This document shows, piece after piece, positions 6,642 through 12,931 of a stretch of DNA of 19,943 nucleotides. The stretch is from RGIG2041 sp045546315 (GTDB lineage: Bacteria > Bacillota > Clostridia > UBA1381 > UMGS1253): positions 1-19,943 of the forward strand of contig JAZQCN010000061.1 in the NCBI GenBank assembly GCA_045546315.1. The letters run 5' to 3'. Within the stretch, counting starts at the first letter, position 1; the number at the start of each line of letters is the position of its first letter. The notes beneath the pieces were generated by a model, which was not told where the DNA came from, did no database searches, and saw only the letters and a program-made list of their open reading frames with translations. Made by a program: the position numbers and the translations under genes.

Positions 6642-8404
6642 TGCCGATTACACCGGAATTTTACGACTACGAATTTGACTATCTGCAAACGCATAAAGAT
6701 TTGCAGGAAAGCATCCTGCGCGACATCACGCGCCGCATCCTCAAAACAGACTTTGTGACCGATACCGCGGCATGGCAGGCAGAAAAACTGCAGCAAAGCG
6801 GCATGGTCTTTGACGATGTTCTTGCCGAGGTTGGCAAACGTACAGACAAAATGCCTAAAGAGGTCAAAAAAATATTTTCAGATGCGGAAACAGAGGTCTT
6901 TAATTACGACGATGAACTTCTTATTGAATCCGGATACAACCCGAAGGCGATTAAACACATCTCCCCTACCATGCGCCGCACGATTACTGCGGCTTTAAAA
7001 AAGACATGCACCGAAGCTGTTAATTTAACAAAAACGACTGCAAACACCTCACAAAGCCTGTACATATCAACTTGCGATTTGGCGCATATGCAAATCTCAA
7101 GTGGTGCGTTTACATATCAGCAGGCTATTGCAAACGCGATTAAGCACGCGGCAAAACAAGGTGTAACGGTGTCCTACCCTTCCGGGCATGTCAGTTCGCT
7201 TGATGTTGCCGTAAGGCGCAGCGTATTAACCGGCGTAAACCAGACTGCAGGCAAACTACAGGAAATGCGTTCTGATGAAGCAGGTGTCGACCTTATGGAA
7301 ATCACAGCGCACGCAGGCGCAAGAGAAGAGCACGCGGCATGGCAAGGCAAAATCGTCAGCAAATCCGGACGAAAGGGTTATTTGTCCCTTATGGATATTG
7401 GCTATGGTTCTGTAACCGGCTTTATGGGCGCGAATTGCCGCCATAACTGGCATATGTTCTTTGAGGGCATCAGCAAGCGCGCATACACAGATGAGATGCT
7501 GCAGGAAATGAACAACCACACCGTCACCTACAACGGCGAAACGATGAAGGAATACGATGCGATTCAGATGCAGCGCCGATATGAGCGCGGTATCCGCCAA
7601 AGCAAGCAGGAGCTTGTGATGCTGGATGAGGCAATTAAAAATGCGCCGGATGATGCGACAAAGCAACAACTGCAACAGGAATTCGAAGCCGCTGCCGTGA
7701 AGCTCAAGGGACGCGAAGCAAGGCTTGCTGATTTCACAAATCAAACCGGACTGCGCCGTGACCGCTACCGCGAGCAGGTATTTGCGGTTAAGACAGAAAA
7801 GACGATTGCCGGGTATGGTAAGAGCGTAAGCGGTAAAGCGGTATACCATGCACAACGGCATTATGATATGTGGCGCAAGGGCATCGGCGCGGAAGATACA
7901 CCGGAAACGCTTGCAAAATACTACGATATGAAGTATAATGATAAGGTGGAGTATGCGAGATTACAAAAATATGCCCTGACCATAAAAAACGGAGAATCAT
8001 CTCCGTTGTTGAGTTATACGGAGTACAGAAAGTGCGCATTGCAGATTGAATCAGATTTATTTGGACTAAAAACAAGCACAGGAATTGTTATAAAAGATTA
8101 TTCTGCGCATTTTGTATGCAGGACTATTGGGCGTAGTGGGGTTGTTATAGAAGAATACACAGAAGGTCCTGCCATCGTTAATGTTACAGCATCCAAAGCG
8201 TATAAGAACAAAGTGGAAAAGGTTAATCGCAAAGGCGTTTCGATTGAACAGATTGAAGACGCGCTTTTGCATGGCTCGATGGGAAAAATCCAAACTTCAC
8301 TAAATGGAGAACAAAGTATAGTATTTATAGGACAAGAAGCTATGGTTGCTGTAAATCCGATTGACGGAAGCTTAATTCAAACAAACCCGACAGTGAGGAG
8401 TTGA
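6641..8404 (+). CDS. Minor head protein (MuF/minor-capsid type) with C-terminal toxin-like domain
   Basis: The first roughly 400 of 587 residues form a phage minor head protein of the minor_cap2/MuF type. Helical segments lead to HAAWQGK and then GANCRHNW, with C266, R267 and H268 in the conserved CRH motif. These proteins sit at the portal and a few copies are ejected with DNA. A Gln/Glu-rich helical linker follows. From about residue 427 the protein changes character: LQKYALTIKNGE, IKDYSAHFVCR (H490, R494), GVSIEQIEDALLHG (H544) and a closing NPIDGSLIQTNP. This resembles the barnase/EndoU/colicin/RelE-like nuclease domains that phages fuse to MuF proteins; the assignment is from pattern memory. 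By hand count GC falls from about 52% (7501-7800) to about 39% (8041-8400), suggesting a swapped module. A candidate immunity gene starts 4 bp after the stop. Confidence 0.85.
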   Translation: MPITPEFYDYEFDYLQTHKDLQESILRDITRRILKTDFVTDTAAWQAEKLQQSGMVFDDVLAEVGKRTDKMPKEVKKIFSDAETEVFNYDDELLIESGYNPKAIKHISPTMRRTITAALKKTCTEAVNLTKTTANTSQSLYISTCDLAHMQISSGAFTYQQAIANAIKHAAKQGVTVSYPSGHVSSLDVAVRRSVLTGVNQTAGKLQEMRSDEAGVDLMEITAHAGAREEHAAWQGKIVSKSGRKGYLSLMDIGYGSVTGFMGANCRHNWHMFFEGISKRAYTDEMLQEMNNHTVTYNGETMKEYDAIQMQRRYERGIRQSKQELVMLDEAIKNAPDDATKQQLQQEFEAAAVKLKGREARLADFTNQTGLRRDRYREQVFAVKTEKTIAGYGKSVSGKAVYHAQRHYDMWRKGIGAEDTPETLAKYYDMKYNDKVEYARLQKYALTIKNGESSPLLSYTEYRKCALQIESDLFGLKTSTGIVIKDYSAHFVCRTIGRSGVVIEEYTEGPAIVNVTASKAYKNKVEKVNRKGVSIEQIEDALLHGSMGKIQTSLNGEQSIVFIGQEAMVAVNPIDGSLIQTNPTVRS

Positions 8405-8408
8405 TTTT

Positions 8409-8618
8409 ATGCTGATTATTTCAGAAGAAGATAGAGCCTTTTTAAGAGTGCATGTAGAAAATGCAGATGCACTCATAGATGCCGGAAACGCTCGAGATTT
8501 ACTCATAGAGTTAAATTATGTAATGCTACGAAAAGGATTTAAAAAAAATGGCTTCTATAACGATTTTGGAAACAAAGCTCAGGCTGTACACGACAGAGTA
8601 TATGAAGACAACAAATAG
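8409..8618 (+). CDS. Putative immunity protein for the MuF C-terminal domain
   Basis: The 69-residue protein starts MLIISEEDRAFL and ends HDRVYEDNK. AGGAG at 8396-8400 lies eight bases before its ATG, only 4 bp after the preceding stop, so the pair is expressed together. Its AT-rich composition (about 34% GC over 8401-8640 by hand count) matches the toxin-like end of the previous gene rather than the head genes. It is small, soluble and slightly acidic, with helical character (DALIDAGNARDLLIELN). Position, size and shared composition suggest an immunity protein. I recognise no named family with certainty, and a small structural or unknown phage protein is the alternative. Confidence 0.55.
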   Translation: MLIISEEDRAFLRVHVENADALIDAGNARDLLIELNYVMLRKGFKKNGFYNDFGNKAQAVHDRVYEDNK

Positions 8619-8658
8619 AGTCTAAATGCAAAAGATGCAAAGTATATTTTAGTTAAAA

Positions 8659-8684
8659 GCGCTTACACTTGTAGGTGCTTTTTT
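8659..8684 (+). terminator. Intrinsic terminator after the toxin/immunity pair
   Basis: GCGCTTACA (8659-8667) pairs with TGTAGGTGC (8670-8678) across a 2-nt gap, including two G·U pairs; the real loop probably opens by one pair. Six T follow at 8679-8684. The last 14 nt (GTAGGTGCTTTTTT) recur exactly at 9099-9112. The stretch 8619-8658 before it shows nothing else. Confidence 0.8.
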
Positions 8685-8697
8685 CGTACCATAACGC

Positions 8698-8947
8698 ACC
8701 CGGCACGCCTCTCAACGATGCGGACCACGCCGGGTCTTAAATTTCAGCCGGAGGGGGCATGTTGGCTGACTTGCTCCCTCACATAATTCTACCGCTGACC
8801 GATACGCGGTGTACAAATGGTCGGGTTGTTAAATAATTGGGGTATGCGTTTTCGGATGCATACTTGGCAGAGTTGTTTCGGCAGCTCTGCTTTAGAAAGC
8901 GTTTGACAGTAAACCATACAAAGCGTATGCGCTGAGGTCAAGCGCTT
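8698..8947 (+). ncRNA. Candidate structured RNA with hairpins and possible pseudoknots, 5' of the tRNA
   Basis: No ORF of useful size is found here, but helix follows helix: ACCCGGC/GCCGGGT (8698-8704, 8729-8735); TCAGCC/GGCTGA (8744-8749, 8764-8769) interleaved with GAGGGGGCA/TGCTCCCTC (8751-8759, 8772-8780); ACCGC/GCGGT (8791-8795, 8806-8810) whose loop TGACC (8796-8800) can pair with GGTCG (8819-8823); GTATGC/GCATAC (8842-8847, 8858-8863); GCAGAGTTG/CAGCTCTGC (8867-8875, 8882-8890); and an 11-bp helix AAGCGTTTGAC/GTCAAGCGCTT (8897-8907, 8937-8947) enclosing CATAC/GTATG (8915-8919, 8925-8929). The two interleaved pairs are possible H-type pseudoknots. In the first the connecting loops are only 1 and 2 nt, so its two helices may be alternatives. 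The tRNA starts 7 nt after the last helix. Folding was judged by eye and the strand is inferred from the neighbours. Confidence 0.55.
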
Positions 8948-8954
8948 ATTTTAT

Positions 8955-9031
8955 GCGGCATTAGCGCAGACGGTGAGCGCACTCGGCTTATATCCGAGCG
9001 GTCCGGGGTTCGATTCCTCGATGCCGTACCA
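8955..9031 (+). tRNA. tRNA-Ile (anticodon UAU), CCA encoded
   Basis: A full cloverleaf is present. The acceptor stem is GCGGCAT (8955-8961) with ATGCCGT (9021-9027), including a G1·U72 pair. The D stem is GCGC/GCGC with GG in its loop. The anticodon stem is CTCGG/CCGAG with loop CTTATAT (8987-8993). The T stem is CGGGG/CCTCG with loop TTCGATT. Conserved bases U8, A14, G15-C48, G18G19, U33, U54U55C56 and A58 are all there, the discriminator is A, and CCA is encoded at 9029-9031. The anticodon at 8989-8991 reads UAU, so it should decode AUA as isoleucine. U at position 38, where A is usual, and G1·U72 are slightly odd. Most bacteria read AUA with a lysidine-modified CAU tRNA, so a UAU tRNA is unusual. 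Confidence 0.93.
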
Positions 9032-9055
9032 CACAAACAAGGGAGGTATACACAA

Positions 9056-9082
9056 ATGCATAAATGGCGTTTTCCGCCGTAG
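9056..9082 (+). CDS. 8-codon mini-ORF, possible leader peptide
   Basis: AGGGAGGT at 9040-9047 is a near-perfect ribosome binding site, eight bases before ATG 9056. The frame codes MHKWRFPP and stops at TAG 9080-9082, whose last base is the first base of the terminator stem. A strong start site feeding a tiny peptide that ends at a terminator is the layout of a leader/attenuator. It could also be the remnant of a deleted gene start. There is no evidence that the peptide has a function. Confidence 0.3.
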   Translation: MHKWRFPP

Positions 9083-9112
9083 CACTTATGGGAATTCCGT
9101 AGGTGCTTTTTT
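9082..9112 (+). terminator. Intrinsic terminator after the tRNA
   Basis: GCACTTATGG (9082-9091) pairs with CCGTAGGTGC (9097-9106), ten pairs with two G·U, around the loop GAATT, and is followed by six T (9107-9112). Its 3' arm and T-run are identical over 14 nt to the terminator at 8671-8684. It separates the tRNA/RNA segment from the scaffold and capsid genes. Confidence 0.8.
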
Positions 9113-9129
9113 ATTGCCCTGAGCACGGC

Positions 9130-9202
9130 ATATAAACTGTTCACACTACCCTTGCGGAATGGGATATAAACTTTCGCTGCCCGCGGTGACACCGCATATA
9201 AA
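9130..9202 (+). repeat. Threefold ATATAAA leader repeat before the scaffold gene
   Basis: ATATAAA occurs at 9130-9136, 9164-9170 and 9196-9202, spaced 34 and 32 bp. The third copy is preceded by a clear hairpin, GCGGT-GAC-ACCGC (9183-9195), and weaker complementary segments precede the other two. TATAAA resembles a -10 box, but no convincing -35 stands at 17 bp from any copy. It may be a promoter cluster or a structured 5' leader for the highly expressed scaffold and capsid genes. Confidence 0.4.
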
Positions 9203-9215
9203 AACGGAGGTAATT

Positions 9216-9806
9216 ATGGAATTTTTAAAGGAAATCCTCGGGGATATGTACGACAGCTTCGCCGAGAGAATCAGCAGTTACAATACGGCAAATCCGGATA
9301 AAGCCGTAAAGCTTGCAAATCTTTCTGCCGGCGAATATGTCAGCAAGGAAAAGCACACGGCGCTCGAAGGCACTGTTGCTGAATACAAAAAGCAGATTGC
9401 CGACCGCGATAAGCAGCTGGCAACGCTTGCAAAAAGTGCCGGTGACAATGAGGATTTAAAAAATCAAATTCAGAAGCTGCAAAACGACAACAAAACCGCT
9501 TTAGAAGATGCTGAAAAAAAGGTCGCAAAGGCACAGTACGATTCTGCACTTGAAATTGCCCTTGCAAAAAGCGGTGCAAAAAGCACCAAAGCGCTGCGAG
9601 GCTTACTCGATATGGACAGTATCAAGTTTGAAAACGGCACGCTGACCGGCTTTGACGAACAGCTCACTGCAATCAAAGCGGAAAACGATTATTTATTCGA
9701 GGACGGCACACCGTCCACCGGGATGGAGCACGGCGGTACAGGCAGCAAGCTTGACGGCGTGGAGCAGCGTTTTTATGAACGCAATCCCGACTTAAAAACA
9801 GACTGA
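9216..9806 (+). CDS. Capsid scaffolding protein (phage Gp20 family)
   Basis: The 196-residue protein guides capsid assembly inside the prohead and is later lost. A short N-terminal part (MEFLKEILGDMYDSFAERI) is followed by a long Lys/Glu/Gln-rich coiled coil from about residue 43 to 110, then a helical C-terminal region and a tail ending RNPDLKTD. This is the pattern of the minor structural GP20 scaffolds of Gram-positive phages, and the major capsid gene follows. ATG 9216 with GGAGG at 9206-9210 is the start; the frame is open to 9159, but that extension runs through the ATATAAA leader. Confidence 0.88.
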   Translation: MEFLKEILGDMYDSFAERISSYNTANPDKAVKLANLSAGEYVSKEKHTALEGTVAEYKKQIADRDKQLATLAKSAGDNEDLKNQIQKLQNDNKTALEDAEKKVAKAQYDSALEIALAKSGAKSTKALRGLLDMDSIKFENGTLTGFDEQLTAIKAENDYLFEDGTPSTGMEHGGTGSKLDGVEQRFYERNPDLKTD

Positions 9807-9824
9807 GAAAGAAGGTAAAAAATT

Positions 9825-10913
9825 ATGGGACACAATCAGCAGGAAAGATATTCTAATCTTGTACTTGCAAAGCTGCGTGCTTCGCTCGTACTCAAAGACG
9901 GCGTTGTGTTTAACAACGACTACGAAGGCAAGCCGACTGCAGGCGCGGTAAAAATCCCGACGCGTGACACAGAGGTTGCCATTTCCGACTATGACAAGGC
10001 AAACGGCATCGCCGCAACCAACGGCAAGACCGATTATGTAACGCTGCCGATTGACAAGGACAAAGCGGTAAACGAAATTATCGACGGTTATGACGCTGCA
10101 TCTGTGCCGGACAATCTCGTGGCAGACAGATTGGACAGTGCAGGTTATGTGCTCGCATTGCAGATGGATAAGGACGGCGCAACCGCATTGCTTGCCGGCG
10201 GTGAAAAGAGTGTTGTTGCAGCACTCACGCCGGAAACCGTTTATAATGCAGTTGTGGATATCAGAACAATGATGTCTAAGGCAAATATCCCGAACGACGG
10301 CAGACGCTATCTGCTTGTTACTCCGGATACATACGCGCTTATGTTAAAGGATAAGGATAATTTCATCCGCCAGGGCGACCTTGCTGAGAAGATTAAGGCA
10401 ACCGGTGCAATCGGTCAGTATGCAGGCTTTAACCTGTACGAGTGGAACGACTCTACAGCAAACCTTGCATTTATTGCCGGCCATCCGAAGTTTGCTACGC
10501 GCGCAAAGGAATTCAGCGTGCCGGTGAAGGTACAGGACCTTTCCGGTTCCGGCAAGTACATTGGTGCATCTGCCGTGCAGGGCAGAATTGTCTATGCGCA
10601 TAAGGTGCTGCGCAGCAAGGGCGTAGTGCTTGTATACTCCCCGACAGGCTTACTCGTTTCGGCGGCAGCTGCATCCACTGCAGGCAAGACCGTTGCAACC
10701 GTAACCGGCGGCAACGGCGGTAATCTGTTCTACCGTTTAAATCCGGCAGAGCGCGCAAAGTACGGTGACGATACATCTGCTGGCTTTACTGCCTTAACGA
10801 GCGGCACAACTGCAATTTCGGCGGCTGCTTCTGATATTATTGAGGTTGTCGAAGCCGATGCAAGCGGCAAGGTTGTAGCTGCCGGCTATGTAACAGCAGT
10901 ACCGAAGGCGTAA
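9825..10913 (+). CDS. Major capsid protein (HK97 fold)
   Basis: The 362-residue protein forms the head shell. There is no N-terminal delta domain, as expected with a separate scaffold gene. The region from YSNLVLAKLRASLVLKDGVVF through the central DKAVNEIIDGYDAASVPDNLVADRLDSA helix to the LVTPDTYALML and GRIVYAHKVLRSKGVVLVYSPTGLL strands fits the HK97-like coat proteins of Bacillota siphophages. From about residue 285 an extra Ala/Thr/Gly-rich domain of about 75 residues follows (TVATVTGGNGGNLFYRL to YVTAVPKA), probably a surface-exposed beta domain that stabilises or decorates the shell. GAAGG upstream and position directly after the scaffold support the call. Confidence 0.92.
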   Translation: MGHNQQERYSNLVLAKLRASLVLKDGVVFNNDYEGKPTAGAVKIPTRDTEVAISDYDKANGIAATNGKTDYVTLPIDKDKAVNEIIDGYDAASVPDNLVADRLDSAGYVLALQMDKDGATALLAGGEKSVVAALTPETVYNAVVDIRTMMSKANIPNDGRRYLLVTPDTYALMLKDKDNFIRQGDLAEKIKATGAIGQYAGFNLYEWNDSTANLAFIAGHPKFATRAKEFSVPVKVQDLSGSGKYIGASAVQGRIVYAHKVLRSKGVVLVYSPTGLLVSAAAASTAGKTVATVTGGNGGNLFYRLNPAERAKYGDDTSAGFTALTSGTTAISAAASDIIEVVEADASGKVVAAGYVTAVPKA

Positions 10914-10926
10914 ACGAGGTAACCAT

Positions 10927-11298
10927 ATGAAACTGTACGCAGATTATGATTTTTACAAATCCGAATATTGCGCAAGCGGCGACACGGTCATCCCCGAAAG
11001 CGCGTTCGACAAATTGGCACAGATTGCCTCGTACAAGCTTGATTTGTTTACGATGCAGCGACTTTCTCTTCCGCTCCCGGAAGAGGTCGAAGTCCCTGTA
11101 AAAAACGCCGTTTGCGCCGTTGCCGAGATTCTGCATGCGTACAAATCACACGAGGGTCTGCAGTCCGAAAATGTGGACGGATACAGTAAAACCTTTGCCG
11201 CCTCCGACGATAAAAAGCTAAACCGAGACATAGCCGATGCAATCGTGCTTTATCTTGGTATGACCGGGCTTTTGTATCGGGGGTGCGGCAATGGTTAA
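10927..11298 (+). CDS. Head-tail connector protein (gp15/YqbG-like adaptor)
   Basis: The 123-residue protein (MKLYADYDFYKSEY) is mostly helical, with the FDKLAQIASYKLDLFTMQRL segment and a second helix pair ending in ADAIVLYLGMTGLLYRG. That is the fold signature of connector adaptors that bind below the portal. Its place directly after the major capsid gene is the standard one. GAGGT at 10915-10919 serves the ATG. The end overlaps the next gene by 8 bp. Confidence 0.8.
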   Translation: MKLYADYDFYKSEYCASGDTVIPESAFDKLAQIASYKLDLFTMQRLSLPLPEEVEVPVKNAVCAVAEILHAYKSHEGLQSENVDGYSKTFAASDDKKLNRDIADAIVLYLGMTGLLYRGCGNG

Positions 11299-11608
11299 GA
11301 ATGCAAACATCACACTGTATCATTACGACAGTGATGCCGAGGCGTGGACAAAATCCGTGTTCCTCGGCGTCAGCTGGTATTCCCCTGTAAGTTTTGAGCA
11401 AAGCGGCACAACCGAAACAAGAAGGGAACGCTGCATCATCCGTATTTTTACGGATGAACATATCGAAATTTGCAATGAGGACTACATCGTTAGAGGCGTT
11501 TGCGATGAAGCGGCCCCGCCGAAAGACACACGCCGCCGTGTGGTCGCTTACAGCGACAACCGCAGAGGTACACGAAGCATGTATCATTGGAGGATTGAGG
11601 CGCAATGA
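11291..11608 (+). CDS. Head completion/stopper-type protein (DUF6751-like)
   Basis: The 105-residue protein begins MVKNANITLYHY and is rich in beta strands (SVFLGVSWYSPVSF, RCIIRIFTDEH, DYIVRGV). This pattern and its position between the connector and the minor capsid proteins fit the small beta-barrel stoppers that seal the head after packaging; I associate it with DUF6751. The start overlaps the previous gene by 8 bp and the stop forms ATGA with the next. The stopper role is inferred from gene order. Confidence 0.7.
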   Translation: MVKNANITLYHYDSDAEAWTKSVFLGVSWYSPVSFEQSGTTETRRERCIIRIFTDEHIEICNEDYIVRGVCDEAAPPKDTRRRVVAYSDNRRGTRSMYHWRIEAQ

Positions 11609-11961
11609 GCAATAATGTCGGCGTTGAAATCAAACTAAATTCTTTGCAACGTATTCTTGCTGACCGCGGCTTAGAAACGCGCGGCAAGGTACAGGCGTTT
11701 ATTGACAGTGAAGTGGTGCGCCTTAGTGAACCATATGTGCCGTTTGCTACAGGTGCGTTGGCACATTCGGCGGAAACCGCAAGCGATTACGGCTCCGGGT
11801 TGGTGGTGTGGGACACGCCATACGCAGCGCCTCAATATTATCGTAACGGCGACACAAAAGGCCTTCGCGGTCCGTTGTGGTTTGAACGCATGAAGGCAGA
11901 CCATTTGGAAGAAATTTTAGACGGCGCAGCTCAAATTGCCGGAGGTGAAGCAACGAAATGA
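11605..11961 (+). CDS. Minor capsid / head-tail joining protein (Minor_capsid_2-like)
   Basis: The 118-residue protein has the sequence YVPFATGALAHSAE, then VVWDTPYAAPQYYRN and PLWFERMKADHLEEIL, typical of the small proteins (HK97 gp10/Minor_capsid_2 type) that join head to tail or complete the tail top. It is coupled by ATGA on both sides. The short hydrophilic tail (GGEATK) supports a complete protein. Exact location in the virion is not certain. Confidence 0.82.
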   Translation: MSNNVGVEIKLNSLQRILADRGLETRGKVQAFIDSEVVRLSEPYVPFATGALAHSAETASDYGSGLVVWDTPYAAPQYYRNGDTKGLRGPLWFERMKADHLEEILDGAAQIAGGEATK

Positions 11962-12377
11962 TAATCAAAGCAATTCGGGATTATTTCAAAAAATGCCCGC
12001 TTTTGAAAAGCGGTAAAATCAATGTAAATTATTTGGGCGAAGAACCGATGCGGTATACAATTGATGCTATACCGGCAGCCCCGATAATCAAGCAGTATGT
12101 CGACGGCGGCAGTCAGCGGCAATACGTTTTCGTATTTGCGTCACGCGATTACTATTCGCCGAATGCATTGGAAAATCTTGAAACACAAACATTCTACGAC
12201 GAGTTTGCGGCGTGGATTGAGGCGCAAAACGATGCCCGTAATTATCCGGTGCTTCCGGATGAAAAATACGAAGCGCAGGCTGTGCAGGTGCTCACGAGCG
12301 GTTACGCTTTTGATGCATCAACCAGGAATGCGCGCTTTCAAATTCAGTGCAGACTTGTTTATAAAAAGGAGCGATAA
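11958..12377 (+). CDS. Tail terminator / minor capsid protein (Minor_capsid_3-like)
   Basis: The 139-residue protein (MIIKAIRDYFKKCPLL) alternates helix and strand, with YTIDAIPAAPIIKQYVDGG, QYVFVFASRDYYSP and a closing NARFQIQCRLVYKKE strand. These features match the phage minor capsid family found just before the tail tube gene, where the tail terminator normally lies. GGAGGTG at 11941-11947 and an ATGA overlap set the start. The tail-terminator function is inferred from order. Confidence 0.78.
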   Translation: MIIKAIRDYFKKCPLLKSGKINVNYLGEEPMRYTIDAIPAAPIIKQYVDGGSQRQYVFVFASRDYYSPNALENLETQTFYDEFAAWIEAQNDARNYPVLPDEKYEAQAVQVLTSGYAFDASTRNARFQIQCRLVYKKER

Positions 12378-12380
12378 ACT

Positions 12381-12869
12381 ATGTTGATGAAAAGAAGCGA
12401 CAAAGTCGCATTTATGGCGGTTGGTGACGGCGCAAATTTTGTGCGTATGAAAAACTTTACCGACCTTTCCACAAGTAAGAATCCGAAGGAGTACGCGCGC
12501 CAGTATGTGGATGAAGATACGGAGCGCAACAGTGTAGTCGGCTACACGCCGGAAATTGCATACGCTTTCGATGCGGACACAAAGGATGCCGTGCATCTTC
12601 ATTTACGCGGAATCGCGGACAACGAGCTTATCGGCGACGCTGCCTGCGTAGACATCCTTATTGTGGATTTAACCTCTGAGGATGAATCTACACCGGGCAA
12701 CTACAAAGCCGTGAAGCGTAATTTTTCTGCAGTAGCAGACAGCGAAGGTGACAGCACCGATGCATATACCTACAGTGGCACATTCAAGGCAAACGGCCAG
12801 AAGGTAACCGGCACGGCGACTACCACGGATGAATGGCAGACCTGCACATTCACACCGGACGAGGAGTAA
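12381..12869 (+). CDS. Major tail (tube) protein
   Basis: The 162-residue protein should stack in hexameric rings to form the tail tube. It has the tail-tube pattern of strands (KVAFMAVGDGANFVRMKNFTDL, then SKNPKEYARQYVDE, a frequent motif in these proteins) and a conserved GYTPEIAYAFD segment, ending with YSGTFKANGQKVTGTATTT. AAGGAG at 12366-12371 serves ATG 12381; a second ATG at 12387 is possible. Two tail chaperone-like genes and the tape measure gene follow, as usual. Confidence 0.88.
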   Translation: MLMKRSDKVAFMAVGDGANFVRMKNFTDLSTSKNPKEYARQYVDEDTERNSVVGYTPEIAYAFDADTKDAVHLHLRGIADNELIGDAACVDILIVDLTSEDESTPGNYKAVKRNFSAVADSEGDSTDAYTYSGTFKANGQKVTGTATTTDEWQTCTFTPDEE

Positions 12870-12883
12870 AACTTTTTGGGTAT

Positions 12884-12904
12884 GGGGAGCGCTATCCGCT
12901 TCCC
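12884..12904 (+). other. Stem-loop between tail tube and chaperone genes
   Basis: GGGGAGCG (12884-12891) pairs with CGCTTCCC (12897-12904), eight pairs with one G·U, around the loop CTATC. No T-run follows, so it is not a standard terminator. It may protect the 3' end of abundant tail-tube mRNA or lower expression of the next genes, a common need at this junction. By-eye folding only. Confidence 0.45.
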
Positions 12905-12931
12905 TTCCCCCCTATATAGGAGGCAAAAAAT

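Noticed and set aside
7256..7861. Minus-strand ORF of 201 codons
   Set aside because: Opposite the MuF-type gene, Cys/Leu-rich random-looking product, no start signal.
8903..8931. TTGACA with 17 bp to TATGCG, a possible sigma-70 promoter for the tRNA
   Set aside because: The -10 is poor, and the TTGACA region is one arm of an 11-bp helix (8897-8907 with 8937-8947), which explains its sequence better; kept only as a remote possibility.
8698..8947. Group I intron or tmRNA as explanation of the folded segment
   Set aside because: No conserved intron core, no exons to join, and no tmRNA-like tag reading frame; the tRNA has normal D and anticodon arms.
11048..11605. Minus-strand ORF of 185 codons
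   Set aside because: Antisense to two well-coupled head-tail genes, with no own ribosome binding site or family resemblance.
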